Source: Chitinophaga ginsengisoli (lineage in GTDB: Bacteria; Bacteroidota; Bacteroidia; Chitinophagales; Chitinophagaceae). Taken from it: a stretch of 64,000 bases of DNA. The stretch is taken from assembly GCF_003014595.1 (NCBI RefSeq), contig NZ_PYGK01000021.1, positions 62,001 through 126,000 on the forward strand. The letters run 5' to 3'. Shown one piece after another: positions 1-9,203 of the stretch. A program made the translations under genes and the position numbers. Under the pieces are notes generated by a model that did not search any database, had not been told where the DNA came from, and worked only from the letters and a program-made list of their open reading frames with translations. The number at the start of each line of letters is the position of its first letter. Positions within the stretch are counted from its first letter, which is position 1.

Positions 1-2539
1 TACCTCCTATCCATTTTGGTGTAATATTACCTACTACATCGAAATCGCCGGAAGCATAAGGTAGGCCTGCATCATTGATGCGCAACTGGCCATCAGCTGT
101 GCGTGCGTATTTGGTACCATATATAAGGCCCCATGGTTCGCCTTCCTTTGCATAGATACTACCAATACTTGTTTGTGTCAGTCCACCGCCGATGTGCTCA
201 ACTTTCTGTTTAAGCTTGGTATAGTTCACTGTTACGTCCCAGTTAAAATCCTTTGTTCTTACAGGAGTAAGTGTTAATAACACTTCAATTCCTTTTGTAG
301 ACATCTTCGCAGAATTGATGGTAGTGCTGGCATATCCGGTGGAATTAGCCAGTGAGATGTTTTCTACGATACCTTGCGACATACGTCTGTCGAAATAAGA
401 AGCTTCCAGCCCTATCCTGTTGTTCAGTAATTTCGTTTCCAGTCCCAGTTCAAATTCTTTCTGTAATTCATTTTTCAGATTCGGATTGCCTAATGCAGAA
501 CTAACCAGGAAACCGTTCTGTCCATTATAAGGAAATGTGAGATTACTGCTTACATCACCATAAATAATCGCCTGGTAATAAGGAGTAGTAGTAGCGTACG
601 GCTTCACGTTATCATTACCCACAGAAGCATATGATGCTCTTATCTTACCAAATGGAATGACGTCTTTCAGCTTATCATGGAATAATTCTGAGAAGATAAA
701 TCCGCCGGCTATGGAGCCGTATGGGTAGTATGTATTTTCAGAAGATAATACAGAGCTTCCATCATATCTTCCTGTGAGTGACAATACCAGCATGCGGGCA
801 TAGTCTACTTCTGCCTGTGCATAAAAACCAACTTTCCTGCGCAGGGTTTGTGATTCTGTATAAGTTACAGAAGAGGCACTCGCCATATTGTAATAACCTG
901 CTTTTGCAAGGCCAAGGCCCAGTGCGGTCATGTAGTCATTGTGCTCAGAATAAACGTTGTTTCCTAACAGCAGACTGGTATTGGTTTTGGCGCCGAACTG
1001 TTTCTTCAGTTGTACAATGAAGTCGTGGTTGAACTGTCTGAAGTTTTTGTTGTTGCTATAAGTCAGACCACCACTGTATGTAATATCTTTCATGTTCACG
1101 TGATAGCTTTGCTGATCTGCATAGATATCAGCACCTGCCCTTTCTGTAACAGATAACCAGTCAAACGGCGAATATACCAAAGTAACTACCGGCAGGAATC
1201 TGTTCACAGTTGTGGAGTTCAACACATTGTCCAGTACCCAGTATGGATTATTACGGCTGTTGCGGTATAAACGTTGTGAGCCATCAGGATTGAGATATGG
1301 TTTCAGATCGTATGATACAGGTGCAGTAAATACAGTCCACAGCGGTGATTCCAGACCATATCCTTCAGGCATTTTATTATTCTTGACAGTACTGTAGGTC
1401 AATTGAAATGTAGCATTCAGTTTGTCCAGTATCTGTGTACTGTATTTAGTGAATACACTATGGCGGGCATAAGATGTTTTGGGTATAGTTCCTTTCTGAT
1501 CAAAGTAAGAATAGGACATGAAATAATTGGACGAAGCATTACCACCGGATACACTGACAGTGCTGTTGGAGGTAACACCTGTGCGGAAAAATTCTTTCAG
1601 CGGATTGTGAGCTTTAGCTTTTTGTCCGTTGATGGTTAATGTATCCATACGCGGTCCCCAGGATGTACTCATCTTGGTGGTCTCACCATCAGCATATACG
1701 CCTTTATTCCCTTGTGTATAGGTATATTGCCTGTCAGGGAAGATAGTGTTTTCAAAAGAAAGACCGGAAGACAATGTCAGCACCGGTTTACGGCCTGCAG
1801 CTCCTCTTTTGGTGGTAATGAGCACAACGCCACGTGCACCGGCAGAACCGTATAAAGCAGTAGCAGCAGCACCTTTCAGTACGTTGATGTTTTCGATAGT
1901 AGCAGGGTCTATGTCGGCCAGTCTGTTGGAACCTGCACCTCCATTGTAAGTACCACCGCTTTCATCATTGTTGATGGGCACACCGTCCATTACGATCAAT
2001 GCCTGGTTTTCGCCGGAAATAGAAGTAATACCACGTATCACGATACGCGCAGAGCTACCGGGCATACCGGAGGAGCTGGTGATCTGCACACCGGCTACTT
2101 TACCAGTAAGCGCGTTTAGTACATTTGGCTCTTTCGCCCGCAGTATTTCATCGCTTTTTACTTCCTGTGCGCTGAAGGTGAGATTCCTTTTTTCTTTCCT
2201 GACACCCAATGCAGTTACTACGACTTCATTCAGATCACTGGCGTTTTCTGCGAGTGTAATGTCCAGATGTTGCTCACTGCCCACCGGGATCTCTTTTACA
2301 GTGTATCCTACCGCACGTATAAGGAGTGTTGCCCCGGGGCCTACTTCAAGTTTAAATGATCCATCCTGTTTGGTAGTTGTCCCTTTTGAAGTGCCTTTAA
2401 TAATGATGGAAGCAAAACTGACTGGCTGTTTTTTTTCATCGGTCACTGTGCCTTCTATTCCCCGCGACTGTGCATTTATGGAGGAATAGACCAGCAGTCC
2501 CGCAAGCAATGCCAGCAGGTTAAATAAGATTCTTTTCAT
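1..2539 (-). CDS. SusC/RagA-type TonB-dependent outer-membrane receptor, C-terminus off the left edge
   Basis: Reads from an ATG at 2539 to the window edge with no stop, so about 846 N-terminal residues are present. A signal peptide (MKRILFNLLALLAG..., cleavage after INAQ) is followed by a CarboxypepD_reg-like beta-sandwich (about residues 27-110) and a plug domain with the SusC signatures ALTGKVAGVQI, RGITSI, DGVPI and VLKGAAATALYG, then barrel repeats. The family imports oligosaccharides or peptides across the outer membrane using TonB energy, together with a SusD lipoprotein. A SusD partner would lie to the left, outside the window, so the substrate cannot be inferred. There is no STN domain, so sigma/anti-sigma signalling is not expected for this one. 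Confidence 0.93.
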   Translation of the reverse strand, partial: MKRILFNLLALLAGLLVYSSINAQSRGIEGTVTDEKKQPVSFASIIIKGTSKGTTTKQDGSFKLEVGPGATLLIRAVGYTVKEIPVGSEQHLDITLAENASDLNEVVVTALGVRKEKRNLTFSAQEVKSDEILRAKEPNVLNALTGKVAGVQITSSSGMPGSSARIVIRGITSISGENQALIVMDGVPINNDESGGTYNGGAGSNRLADIDPATIENINVLKGAAATALYGSAGARGVVLITTKRGAAGRKPVLTLSSGLSFENTIFPDRQYTYTQGNKGVYADGETTKMSTSWGPRMDTLTINGQKAKAHNPLKEFFRTGVTSNSTVSVSGGNASSNYFMSYSYFDQKGTIPKTSYARHSVFTKYSTQILDKLNATFQLTYSTVKNNKMPEGYGLESPLWTVFTAPVSYDLKPYLNPDGSQRLYRNSRNNPYWVLDNVLNSTTVNRFLPVVTLVYSPFDWLSVTERAGADIYADQQSYHVNMKDITYSGGLTYSNNKNFRQFNHDFIVQLKKQFGAKTNTSLLLGNNVYSEHNDYMTALGLGLAKAGYYNMASASSVTYTESQTLRRKVGFYAQAEVDYARMLVLSLTGRYDGSSVLSSENTYYPYGSIAGGFIFSELFHDKLKDVIPFGKIRASYASVGNDNVKPYATTTPYYQAIIYGDVSSNLTFPYNGQNGFLVSSALGNPNLKNELQKEFELGLETKLLNNRIGLEASYFDRRMSQGIVENISLANSTGYASTTINSAKMSTKGIEVLLTLTPVRTKDFNWDVTVNYTKLKQKVEHIGGGLTQTSIGSIYAKEGEPWGLIYGTKYARTADGQLRINDAGLPYASGDFDVVGNITPKWIGG

Positions 2540-2696
2540 ACAACGAGATTAGATATTGGTTTTTGTGAATTCCCCTCTCTAAATAACTTATCCCGTCATC
2601 TGCGCAAATGACTTAAAATGATGTGTACTCAAATGTAATAGCAGAATGGGGCTAACCTTTTTATGATTCTTGACTATCTATAGACGGATATTAACC

Positions 2697-2728
2697 AAAA
2701 AAAAAAGTCCCGCCTTGAGAGGCAGGAC
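2697..2728 (-). terminator. Rho-independent terminator after the small lipoprotein gene
   Basis: On the minus strand an 8-bp stem (GTCCTGCC / GGCGGGAC, one G-U pair) with a 6-nt loop is followed by a run of ten T. It lies 33 bases past the stop at 2761. Confidence 0.8.
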
Positions 2729-2760
2729 ACGATGGAAAAAGATTTCAAAAAAAACGATGA

Positions 2761-3222
2761 TCAATTAATGTTTACTCTAAATGTTCCGTCCGTTAATGGC
2801 TTTTCTGTTTCGCCATTGTTTAAAATGCCGTCGAATGTGCCTTCGGCATATCTACTATTTATGCTTGTAATTTTTATTGTAGCGCTGGTACTTTCATAAG
2901 CTTCGGCGCCTGATACAGAGTTAGTGAACACGATATTGGCATGTTCTGCTGCTGTAAAGGTGCCTGTTTTTAATGTGTCGGGGAAAACAACCATAATTGC
3001 AATGGCGCTGTTCAGGGTGCCGGTTAAACCCTGTATGAGCAGTACTTTCTTACCTATGCCGGTGGTGTCAAAAGCATCTCCGTAGGAAGTGTTTGCGGAG
3101 AAAGATTTACCGTCAAATTTAAAAGTGCAGGATCCGGATGCCTTAGCTACTTCTTCCTTATCACAAGACGTGAAAGCGATCAGACACAGACACAGGAATC
3201 CCAGGAGGGAATTGAGTTTCAT
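2761..3222 (-). CDS. Small secreted lipoprotein (DUF6252/DUF5025-like)
   Basis: 153 residues. The N-terminus is a lipoprotein signal peptide with lipobox FTSC (Cys about residue 20), so it should be a lipid-anchored envelope protein. The rest is predicted beta-rich, ending in a pattern (ITSINSRYAEGTFDG ... DGTFRVNIN) that resembles small Bacteroidota lipoproteins of the DUF6252/DUF5025 type. The function is unknown. It has its own terminator and a 220-bp gap to the SusC gene, so it looks monocistronic. Confidence 0.8.
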   Translation of the reverse strand: MKLNSLLGFLCLCLIAFTSCDKEEVAKASGSCTFKFDGKSFSANTSYGDAFDTTGIGKKVLLIQGLTGTLNSAIAIMVVFPDTLKTGTFTAAEHANIVFTNSVSGAEAYESTSATIKITSINSRYAEGTFDGILNNGETEKPLTDGTFRVNIN

Positions 3223-3439
3223 AGGATAGGTAATTTCTTCAGGTATAGTGATAAATAGGACTGCAAATTAGTTACTTTCTGATGAATTAAATAAAATATT
3301 TATAAGTTTTTTAACAGCTATGATACAATAAACAGAGAAGTGTCTGGAAATGAAAGACATAAAAAAATCAGCAATCGGGCGTTCAGGACCAGGATTAAGT
3401 GTTAATGCTCTAAAGTGGACTAGTTGATGGGGGATAAAC

Positions 3440-3479
3440 TGAAAATAAAAAAGCTGCGGATGTATTTTTCCGCAGCTTT
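3440..3479 (-). terminator. Rho-independent terminator of gyrB
   Basis: A 10-bp perfect stem (AAAGCTGCGG / CCGCAGCTTT) followed on the minus strand by a T-rich tract. It lies 55 bases beyond the gyrB stop. Confidence 0.85.
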
Positions 3480-3533
3480 AAGTTATTTATAGGAGCAGGT
3501 AATTAGTACCTGCGCTCATGTTGTTAATTGAAA

Positions 3534-5513
3534 TTAGGCGTCGATCTTCGCATATTTTGCATGTGACTCGATGAATTCCCTTCTTGGAGGTACTTCATCA
3601 CCCATCAGCATACTGAATACGCGGTCTGCTTCTGCAGCGCTTTCGATAGTTACCTGCTTTAAGGTACGGTTATCGGGGTTCATGGTAGTTTCCCACAGCT
3701 GTTCTGCGTTCATCTCACCAAGACCTTTATAACGTTGGATCGTTACGCTGTCTTCTTTACCGTTGGCTATTTTCAGGATAGCTGCTTTACGATCTTCTTC
3801 TGTCCACGCGTAGATCTGTTCCTTGGCTTTTTTCACCAGGTACAATGGCGGCTGTGCAATGTATACATAACCCTGTTCCACCATCGCCTTCATATAACGG
3901 AATATAAAGGTCAGGATCAGTGTGGCGATGTGGCTACCATCCACGTCAGCATCCGTCATGATGATCAGCTTGTGATAGCGTAGTTTGGAGAGGTTGAGGG
4001 CCTTATCATCTTCTTCTGTACCAATGGTTACCCCAAGGGCGGTGAAGATGTTCTTGATCTCCTCGTTCTCATATATCTTATGCTCCATGGCTTTTTCCAC
4101 GTTGAGGATCTTACCTCTCAGTGGCAGGATAGCCTGGAAGCTACGGTTACGGCCTTGTTTTGCTGTACCACCCGCGGAGTCACCCTCAACGAGGTACAGT
4201 TCACATTTTTCAGGATCATTTTCAGAGCAGTCAGCCAGTTTACCCGGTAATCCGCTACCACTCAATACGCTCTTACGCTGTACCATCTGGCGCGCCTTAC
4301 GGGCGGCTTCGCGGGCTTGTGCTGCCAGTACCACCTTGTTGATGATGATCTTGGCTTCACGGGGGTGTTCTTCCAGATAAGCTTCCAGTACGGCAGCTAC
4401 AGAACTGTCCACCACACCCATTACGTCAGAGTTCCCCAGTTTGGTTTTGGTCTGACCTTCGAACTGTGGTTCAGGTACTTTCACGCTGATGATAGCGCTC
4501 AGACCTTCACGGAAGTCGTCACCGGTGACCTCTATTTTGGTCTTTTCGAACATTTTGTTCTTATCACCATAGCTTTTGAACACGCGGGTAATTGCACGGC
4601 GGAAGCCGGACACGTGTGTACCACCTTCAATGGTATTGATATTATTTACGTAGGAGAAAATATTCTCACTGAAGGAATCATTATAGACTACAGCTACTTC
4701 CACCGCTACATTGCTGGAAGCATCGTGTGTTTCCACGAAGATCGGGTCAGGCAGCAGTCCGTTACGACGGCCGCTACGATCCAGCATCTGTACAAATTCG
4801 ACGATACCGCCTTCGCTGTAGAAGGTTTCAGATATAGAATTACCTGCTTCGTCCTTTTCACGGTCGTCGGTCAGGGTGATCTTGATCTTACGGTTCAGGT
4901 AAGCCAGCTCACGGAGACGGCCTGCGAGGATCTCGCGGTTATAAGTTGTGTCTTTAAAGATCTCGTCGTCTGGCTTAAAATGAACGGTGGTACCTGTAGT
5001 ATCAGCCTCACCGATCTCACGTACGGCGTACTGGGGAACACCACGCTGGTATTCCTGTTCGAACAGTTTGCCCTCACGGCGAACTGTTACGTGTAACAGG
5101 TTACTGAGTGCGTTTACGCAACTCACACCCACCCCGTGCAAACCGCCGGACACCTTATATGTATTCTTATCAAATTTACCACCGGCGTGCAGTACGGTCA
5201 TTACCACCTCGAGTGCGGAACGGCCCTCTTTGGTGTTCATACCTGTAGGAATACCACGGCCATCATCCACAACACGGATAGAGTTGTCCTCGCAGATCGT
5301 TACTTCAATATTTTTACAATAACCGGCCAGTGCCTCATCTATCGAGTTATCAACCACTTCGTACACCAGGTGGTGAAGTCCTTTTATGCCGATGTCACCG
5401 ATGTACATCGCCGGGCGTTTACGCACGGCTTCGAGTCCCTCAAGTACCTGTATACTATCCGCGTCATATCCTCCCTGTGCAGGTGTAGTTATTTGCGCTA
5501 TTTCTTCGCTCAT
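3534..5513 (-). CDS. gyrB: DNA gyrase subunit B
   Basis: 659 residues from the ATG at 5513. This is the ATPase/TOPRIM subunit of gyrase, which introduces negative supercoils with GyrA. Visible are the GHKL ATPase motifs NSIDEA (about 56-61), DDGRGIP (83-89) and GGLHGVG, the TOPRIM acidic motifs LVEGDSAGG and TDADVDGSHI, and a Bacteroidota-type C-terminus (RREFIESHAKYAKIDA). There is no large insert in the C-terminal region, so the length is normal for the phylum. A longer in-frame reading from a TTG at 5561 is rejected because that TTG lies inside the -7 promoter element. gyrA is not in this window. Confidence 0.97.
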   Translation of the reverse strand: MSEEIAQITTPAQGGYDADSIQVLEGLEAVRKRPAMYIGDIGIKGLHHLVYEVVDNSIDEALAGYCKNIEVTICEDNSIRVVDDGRGIPTGMNTKEGRSALEVVMTVLHAGGKFDKNTYKVSGGLHGVGVSCVNALSNLLHVTVRREGKLFEQEYQRGVPQYAVREIGEADTTGTTVHFKPDDEIFKDTTYNREILAGRLRELAYLNRKIKITLTDDREKDEAGNSISETFYSEGGIVEFVQMLDRSGRRNGLLPDPIFVETHDASSNVAVEVAVVYNDSFSENIFSYVNNINTIEGGTHVSGFRRAITRVFKSYGDKNKMFEKTKIEVTGDDFREGLSAIISVKVPEPQFEGQTKTKLGNSDVMGVVDSSVAAVLEAYLEEHPREAKIIINKVVLAAQAREAARKARQMVQRKSVLSGSGLPGKLADCSENDPEKCELYLVEGDSAGGTAKQGRNRSFQAILPLRGKILNVEKAMEHKIYENEEIKNIFTALGVTIGTEEDDKALNLSKLRYHKLIIMTDADVDGSHIATLILTFIFRYMKAMVEQGYVYIAQPPLYLVKKAKEQIYAWTEEDRKAAILKIANGKEDSVTIQRYKGLGEMNAEQLWETTMNPDNRTLKQVTIESAAEADRVFSMLMGDEVPPRREFIESHAKYAKIDA

Positions 5514-5558
5514 ATTTGGGTGTAAAGTCTGTTTAGAATTGGATTCTCGTGAATTGTG

Positions 5559-5566
5559 CAAAAATA
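5559..5566 (-). promoter_or_regulatory. Bacteroidota -7 promoter element for gyrB
   Basis: TATTTTTG on the minus strand matches the TAnnTTTG element of the primary Bacteroidota sigma factor. It lies 46 bases before the gyrB ATG. No clear -33 TTTG is present. Confidence 0.65.
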
Positions 5567-5629
5567 CGAAAAATGAGCCTTATTTCAATATTTAAGAGGT
5601 GCTTTTTGAATCGTTGATATCCACATATT

Positions 5630-7312
5630 TCAGATAGGGGAATTTTCGCCCAAAGCGGTCTCTTTTATACCGGTAAATAAGGTTTTCCAAACCAGGTTAA
5701 AAAAAGACTTTTTGGCGTCCCGCTCATAATGAGGGTGCGCCAGCCGGGTTTCTCCGTTGTCCGGATTGCTATCCTTGATGATCAGCGCGTTAGCCAGAAA
5801 ACTCATTAGCCCTTTCCTTTTGAACTCATGCGTACCCTCCTCTTTTTTCAGAATATTCACTTTCAGATTGCTGTAAATGAATTTTACCTGGCCGGAAGCC
5901 CTGCGTTCATTGCCAGTTATGCTGAAGCTCAGGTCGTCAATATCGCACGATTTCACTTGTACCATAGCCAATGGCTTCAATACTGGATTCAGGTCTTTCC
6001 CGTCCATGCTTTTTACCTGTCCTGAGACGCCGAATGCGCCCAGGGTATCTCTCATAGAGAAGTCAAAATGCACCTTCAGTTTCCCGCTATTCATCAGGAT
6101 CGCGTTAAGATCGGCCGTGATATGGCTGTTTTTCGCAATCATGCTGTCTATATTGGTCACATTGCGGAATAGGCCATGCACCTGTTTGATGCTCAATTTA
6201 CCCGCTTCGTCCGATTTCGGATTGATCTCTGTGTATGAAATATCAGTTTTCTTCCCCACCAGGCTATCTATATATATAGGTATCGCCAGTTTTTTGAACA
6301 GCTGATTGGGGTATTGTCCTAGTTTATTGCCAGGCGCCTCCGGCAGTTTACGGTTATGATAGATATCCAGGATCCCGTTACTGATGGTCAGCTTATCGGC
6401 CCATATCACCTGGTGTTCCAGCAACATGCGTGGCTGCAGCCGGGCCAATTCTATATTACTCAGTTTTACGTCAAAGCGGTCACGCTGGGTTTTGGAACGG
6501 ATATCAAACTCTGTCCGGGGGTACCGGGGTTCTACGGCAAACTGGCCGATGCGTAGTGTCTGTTCCTCAGCGCTGTAATGTACATCCTGCACGTGCATCC
6601 AATAAAGACTATCCGGAGTGCGGTACCGGTATTCCTTCAGGGCGAATTCATAGTTCCGGGCATAAAGGAAACGGGTTGGGTCTTCCAGCGCCACGGAATC
6701 TATCAGAAAGTCATTTACCTGTATACCCAGGTTTTCCAGGTGTGTTATTACCAGGCTGCTATCCCGTTTTACGATAGTGTACCTGAGATTAGTATTATTC
6801 AGCTGGAGGGAACCGAGATAGAGTGATTTTATTTTTGAAGAGATATTCTGATACGCATTTTTCCGGACGGTCGTGTCTTTGTTCTGCAGGTTCAACTCCA
6901 GCAGGACAACGGGATTGCTAAACACCAGGGAGCTCGCATTAAGTTCCTTTTTCATGAAATAACGCCATGCCCTGAAGTAGCTGAGAGACACATGGTCGGC
7001 AGTAAAGCTGTAAATCAGCTTCGGCGCCCTTTGTTCGTTCTGCAGGCGCTTATACACCTCCGGATCTCTTATCAGGCTTACCTTTTCCAGGGAAAGGCTG
7101 CCGGTGATGGGATTCAGGTGGAGATCCGAATAGCGCAGGGTATACAGGCTATCCGACATGTCGAGGATATAGGCCCTTAACTGCCATTGGATCTCTTTAT
7201 TCCAGCGTTGCCCAATGTACCACGCTGTGCCAAGCACCAACAGTATTAATATGGCTATTGATAGCACTACCTTTTTCCAGATCCGTAGAATAAATGGTCT
7301 TTTCTGCATCAT
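5630..7312 (-). CDS. Large membrane-anchored AsmA-like protein, function unknown
   Basis: 560 residues from the ATG at 7312 (a TTG two codons upstream is also possible). One N-terminal membrane helix (about residues 10-35) is followed by a long beta-rich region facing the periplasm, with repeated phrases of the kind SLSLEKVSLIRDPEVY and LDIYHNRKLP. This resembles AsmA/YhdP-like bridge proteins, which contribute to phospholipid transport and outer-membrane homeostasis, but I cannot identify a specific family. There is no catalytic motif. It lies 68 bases beyond the gyrB promoter, so the two genes are probably separate units. Confidence 0.7.
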   Translation of the reverse strand: MMQKRPFILRIWKKVVLSIAILILLVLGTAWYIGQRWNKEIQWQLRAYILDMSDSLYTLRYSDLHLNPITGSLSLEKVSLIRDPEVYKRLQNEQRAPKLIYSFTADHVSLSYFRAWRYFMKKELNASSLVFSNPVVLLELNLQNKDTTVRKNAYQNISSKIKSLYLGSLQLNNTNLRYTIVKRDSSLVITHLENLGIQVNDFLIDSVALEDPTRFLYARNYEFALKEYRYRTPDSLYWMHVQDVHYSAEEQTLRIGQFAVEPRYPRTEFDIRSKTQRDRFDVKLSNIELARLQPRMLLEHQVIWADKLTISNGILDIYHNRKLPEAPGNKLGQYPNQLFKKLAIPIYIDSLVGKKTDISYTEINPKSDEAGKLSIKQVHGLFRNVTNIDSMIAKNSHITADLNAILMNSGKLKVHFDFSMRDTLGAFGVSGQVKSMDGKDLNPVLKPLAMVQVKSCDIDDLSFSITGNERRASGQVKFIYSNLKVNILKKEEGTHEFKRKGLMSFLANALIIKDSNPDNGETRLAHPHYERDAKKSFFNLVWKTLFTGIKETALGENSPI

Positions 7313-7528
7313 ATACAATTAAACGAAATTCATACCAATAGTCCCCTATAAGAAATTGCCCGGTCTGGAAAGAAGTTCCTGCTGACCATCGCCCCAAAAA
7401 ATATTGAAACTTGTCAATGAATGTTAAGTGTCTATTTTTCATTAAATTAGATGTGATTTCTACACTTTTTAGGCGTTTTCCGTTTGTAACCTGAATGTCA
7501 AAACGTTTCTGAATAAAATTTGAATGCC

Positions 7529-7536
7529 TATTTTTG
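7529..7536 (+). promoter_or_regulatory. -7 promoter element for the AraC-type regulator
   Basis: TATTTTTG matching TAnnTTTG. It lies inside the longest reading of the downstream frame (TTG at 7520), which argues that translation starts downstream of it. Confidence 0.55.
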
Positions 7537-7561
7537 TGACGGATTTAACAAAACGAATGGC

Positions 7562-8485
7562 GTGAAAGAGGTACAGGACATATTATCATTGGCTATCCGG
7601 CAGCCCGCTATGAGCGATCAGCTGCTATTGGCAGAAGACGACGCCGTTACGGTGCCGGACTGTCTCGATTTTACTTTGCAGCGATTTACGTATGATCGTC
7701 CGTTGCCGGTAGAGGATGTGGCGATGGTGGTATATCAGCCGGCCAAAAGAGGGCAGACTGCTGCTATCGAATTACGCTATTGTGTGGCAGGCAATAAATA
7801 TTGCCAGAATCCGGGTTGTACTGACCGTGTATGTGTGGATGGACATAAAGATAACTGTGTACAGAAATCTCCTTCCATCGACATGATCACTGTCCGTTTC
7901 CAGCCTTCCTTCATACAATCACTGCAGAAAGGGGCTACTAGTTCTACCCTTTTCGACATGCAGTCCCGCAAGCCTTTTGTTAAAACGATCCAGCCCAGTA
8001 CCAAATCCAAAGAGGTATTGGAGCAAATGGTGCATCATAATTATGATGGCGCCCTTAAAAACATCTTCCTCCAGAGTAAAGCGCTGGAACTCCTCCTCTT
8101 CAGTTCAGACCAGTTTGTTCAGAATGACACCGACGACCGCTTTGGTTGCCGTTTCCTGACGCAACTGGAAGACCGCGAAAAGATAGAAAAAGCCAGGGAT
8201 ATATTACTGGAACAATTGGATGCGCCTATCACCATCCGTGATCTGGCCCGCCGGGTTGCTATGAACGAATGTTACCTGAAAAAAGGTTTCAAGGCGATGT
8301 ACGGCACCACCATCTATGATTATTTCCAGAAAGAAAGAATGGAGAAGGCGAAGAACCTGTTGTATGAAAGAGGGATGTCAGTTTCCGAAGTGGCGATCCT
8401 GATGGGATATTCCTGTATTTCCCATTTTTCTACAGCATTTAAGAAACATACAGGTTTGAAACCATGTGAGTTGTTGTTGAGGTAG
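7562..8485 (+). CDS. AraC-family transcriptional regulator with N-terminal cysteine cluster
   Basis: 307 residues from a GTG at 7562; ATG 7610 is the other candidate, and a TTG at 7520 precedes a -7 promoter element. The C-terminal ~100 residues form the double helix-turn-helix of AraC/XylS regulators (DLARRVAMNECYLKKGFK and SVSEVAILMGYSCISHFSTAFKKHTG). The N-terminal sensor region contains five cysteines in about 35 residues (YCVAGNKYC...PGC...VC...NC), a pattern I associate with PchR-like Bacteroidota regulators, so metal or redox sensing is possible. It stands alone and is divergent from the AsmA-like gene. The target genes are unknown. Confidence 0.85.
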   Translation: MKEVQDILSLAIRQPAMSDQLLLAEDDAVTVPDCLDFTLQRFTYDRPLPVEDVAMVVYQPAKRGQTAAIELRYCVAGNKYCQNPGCTDRVCVDGHKDNCVQKSPSIDMITVRFQPSFIQSLQKGATSSTLFDMQSRKPFVKTIQPSTKSKEVLEQMVHHNYDGALKNIFLQSKALELLLFSSDQFVQNDTDDRFGCRFLTQLEDREKIEKARDILLEQLDAPITIRDLARRVAMNECYLKKGFKAMYGTTIYDYFQKERMEKAKNLLYERGMSVSEVAILMGYSCISHFSTAFKKHTGLKPCELLLR

Positions 8486-8527
8486 TTAGAGGTCAATTGT
8501 TAAGAATCAAACTTATTATATATAACG

Positions 8528-8556
8528 ATCCCGCTCTGGTCAGAGCGGGATTTTTT
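8528..8556 (+). terminator. Rho-independent terminator of the AraC-type gene
   Basis: A perfect stem CCCGCTCTG / CAGAGCGGG with a 2-nt centre is followed by ATTTTTT, 43 bases after the stop. Confidence 0.85.
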
Positions 8557-8633
8557 ATTGGGAGGTAATGGTGTCCGGAGGCATGGTGGTACGCCCCGCG
8601 TTGCAAATTTCGCGTGGGCGCCCATTTTCGTTT

Positions 8634-8732
8634 CCCGGGGTTATCACCCCGCGCTACAAACAAATGAACCCGGGGTTATCACCCCGCGCTACAAACAAGG
8701 GGACTCCTACGGAGTCCTATTGTGGTTTGTTA
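8634..8732. repeat. REP-like element: two 30-bp direct copies plus palindrome
   Basis: Two identical 30-bp units (8634-8663 and 8669-8698, period 35) each contain a small stem (GGGGTTATCACCCC) followed by GCGCTACAAACAA. They are followed by a 7-bp palindrome GGACTCC-tac-GGAGTCC (8701-8717) and then GTTTGT, which can pair with ACAAAC. A degenerate third unit (CGCCCCGCGTTGCAAA) lies near 8592. The layout resembles dispersed REP-like repeats of Bacteroidota. Confidence 0.65.
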
Positions 8733-8979
8733 ATGGCGCGAATGATGACCAATAAGAGATGTAAATGATTGATTATCAAAATATTCATTTTTACGACACA
8801 TACTTTTCCCGATTTGATCAATTGTTTTCCCGAATACACAAATGGTCCCCGGAATATTGGTGTTTCTTTGTATCACGATCGGCAGATATTTATCCTGATC
8901 TTCCTTATAAGCTTCCTTATCAGATTTGACCATGGTGAGAGCTTACTGGGCAAAAATGAGTAAAGCCATTAATTTTTTT

Positions 8980-9095
8980 TGCACCTCATCAGACACCCAA
9001 TTTTGACCTTTTGGAAAAGTGCAGTTTTTGCCAGGTAAGCTTTCTACCGTAATTACATAAAGCCGTCTCGTCTCAAACGAGACGGTTTGTGTTTT
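8980..9095 (+). ncRNA. Candidate small RNA ending in an orphan terminator
   Basis: A strong hairpin (CCGTCTCGT / ACGAGACGG, 9063-9085) followed by TTTGTGTTTT has no gene upstream on its strand for about 580 bases. A T-rich promoter-like stretch (TAATTTTTTTTGC, near 8978-8992) precedes it, but it is not an exact TAnnTTTG. The boundaries are guesses. Confidence 0.25.
9063..9095 (+). terminator. Orphan rho-independent terminator
   Basis: A 9-bp perfect stem with a 5-nt loop and a downstream T-rich tract; no coding gene ends before it. Confidence 0.65.
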
Positions 9096-9203
9096 ATATA
9101 ACCTCGTTCCTTATTAACTATATGCCAGTACCCCCATTTTGTAGAATATTCGTTTCTCTTACCCAATATTGGAAGGTATCCCGGTGTATTTATTCGCTTA
9201 AGA

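Noticed and set aside
1968..2489. 173-codon plus-strand frame
   Set aside because: Antisense to the N-terminal half of the SusC gene.
4317..5096. 259-codon open frame on the plus strand
   Set aside because: Antisense to gyrB, whose protein is unmistakable; the frame has no recognisable domain and reflects gyrB codon pattern.
7197..7442. 81-codon minus-strand frame at the start of the AsmA-like gene
   Set aside because: Out of frame with the AsmA-like protein, whose N-terminal membrane helix it overlaps.
8730..8933. 67-codon minus-strand frame starting with ATG
   Set aside because: The composition is plausible for a protein, but there is no promoter, family or conserved motif, and its 3' end approaches the REP-like element; kept as unsupported.
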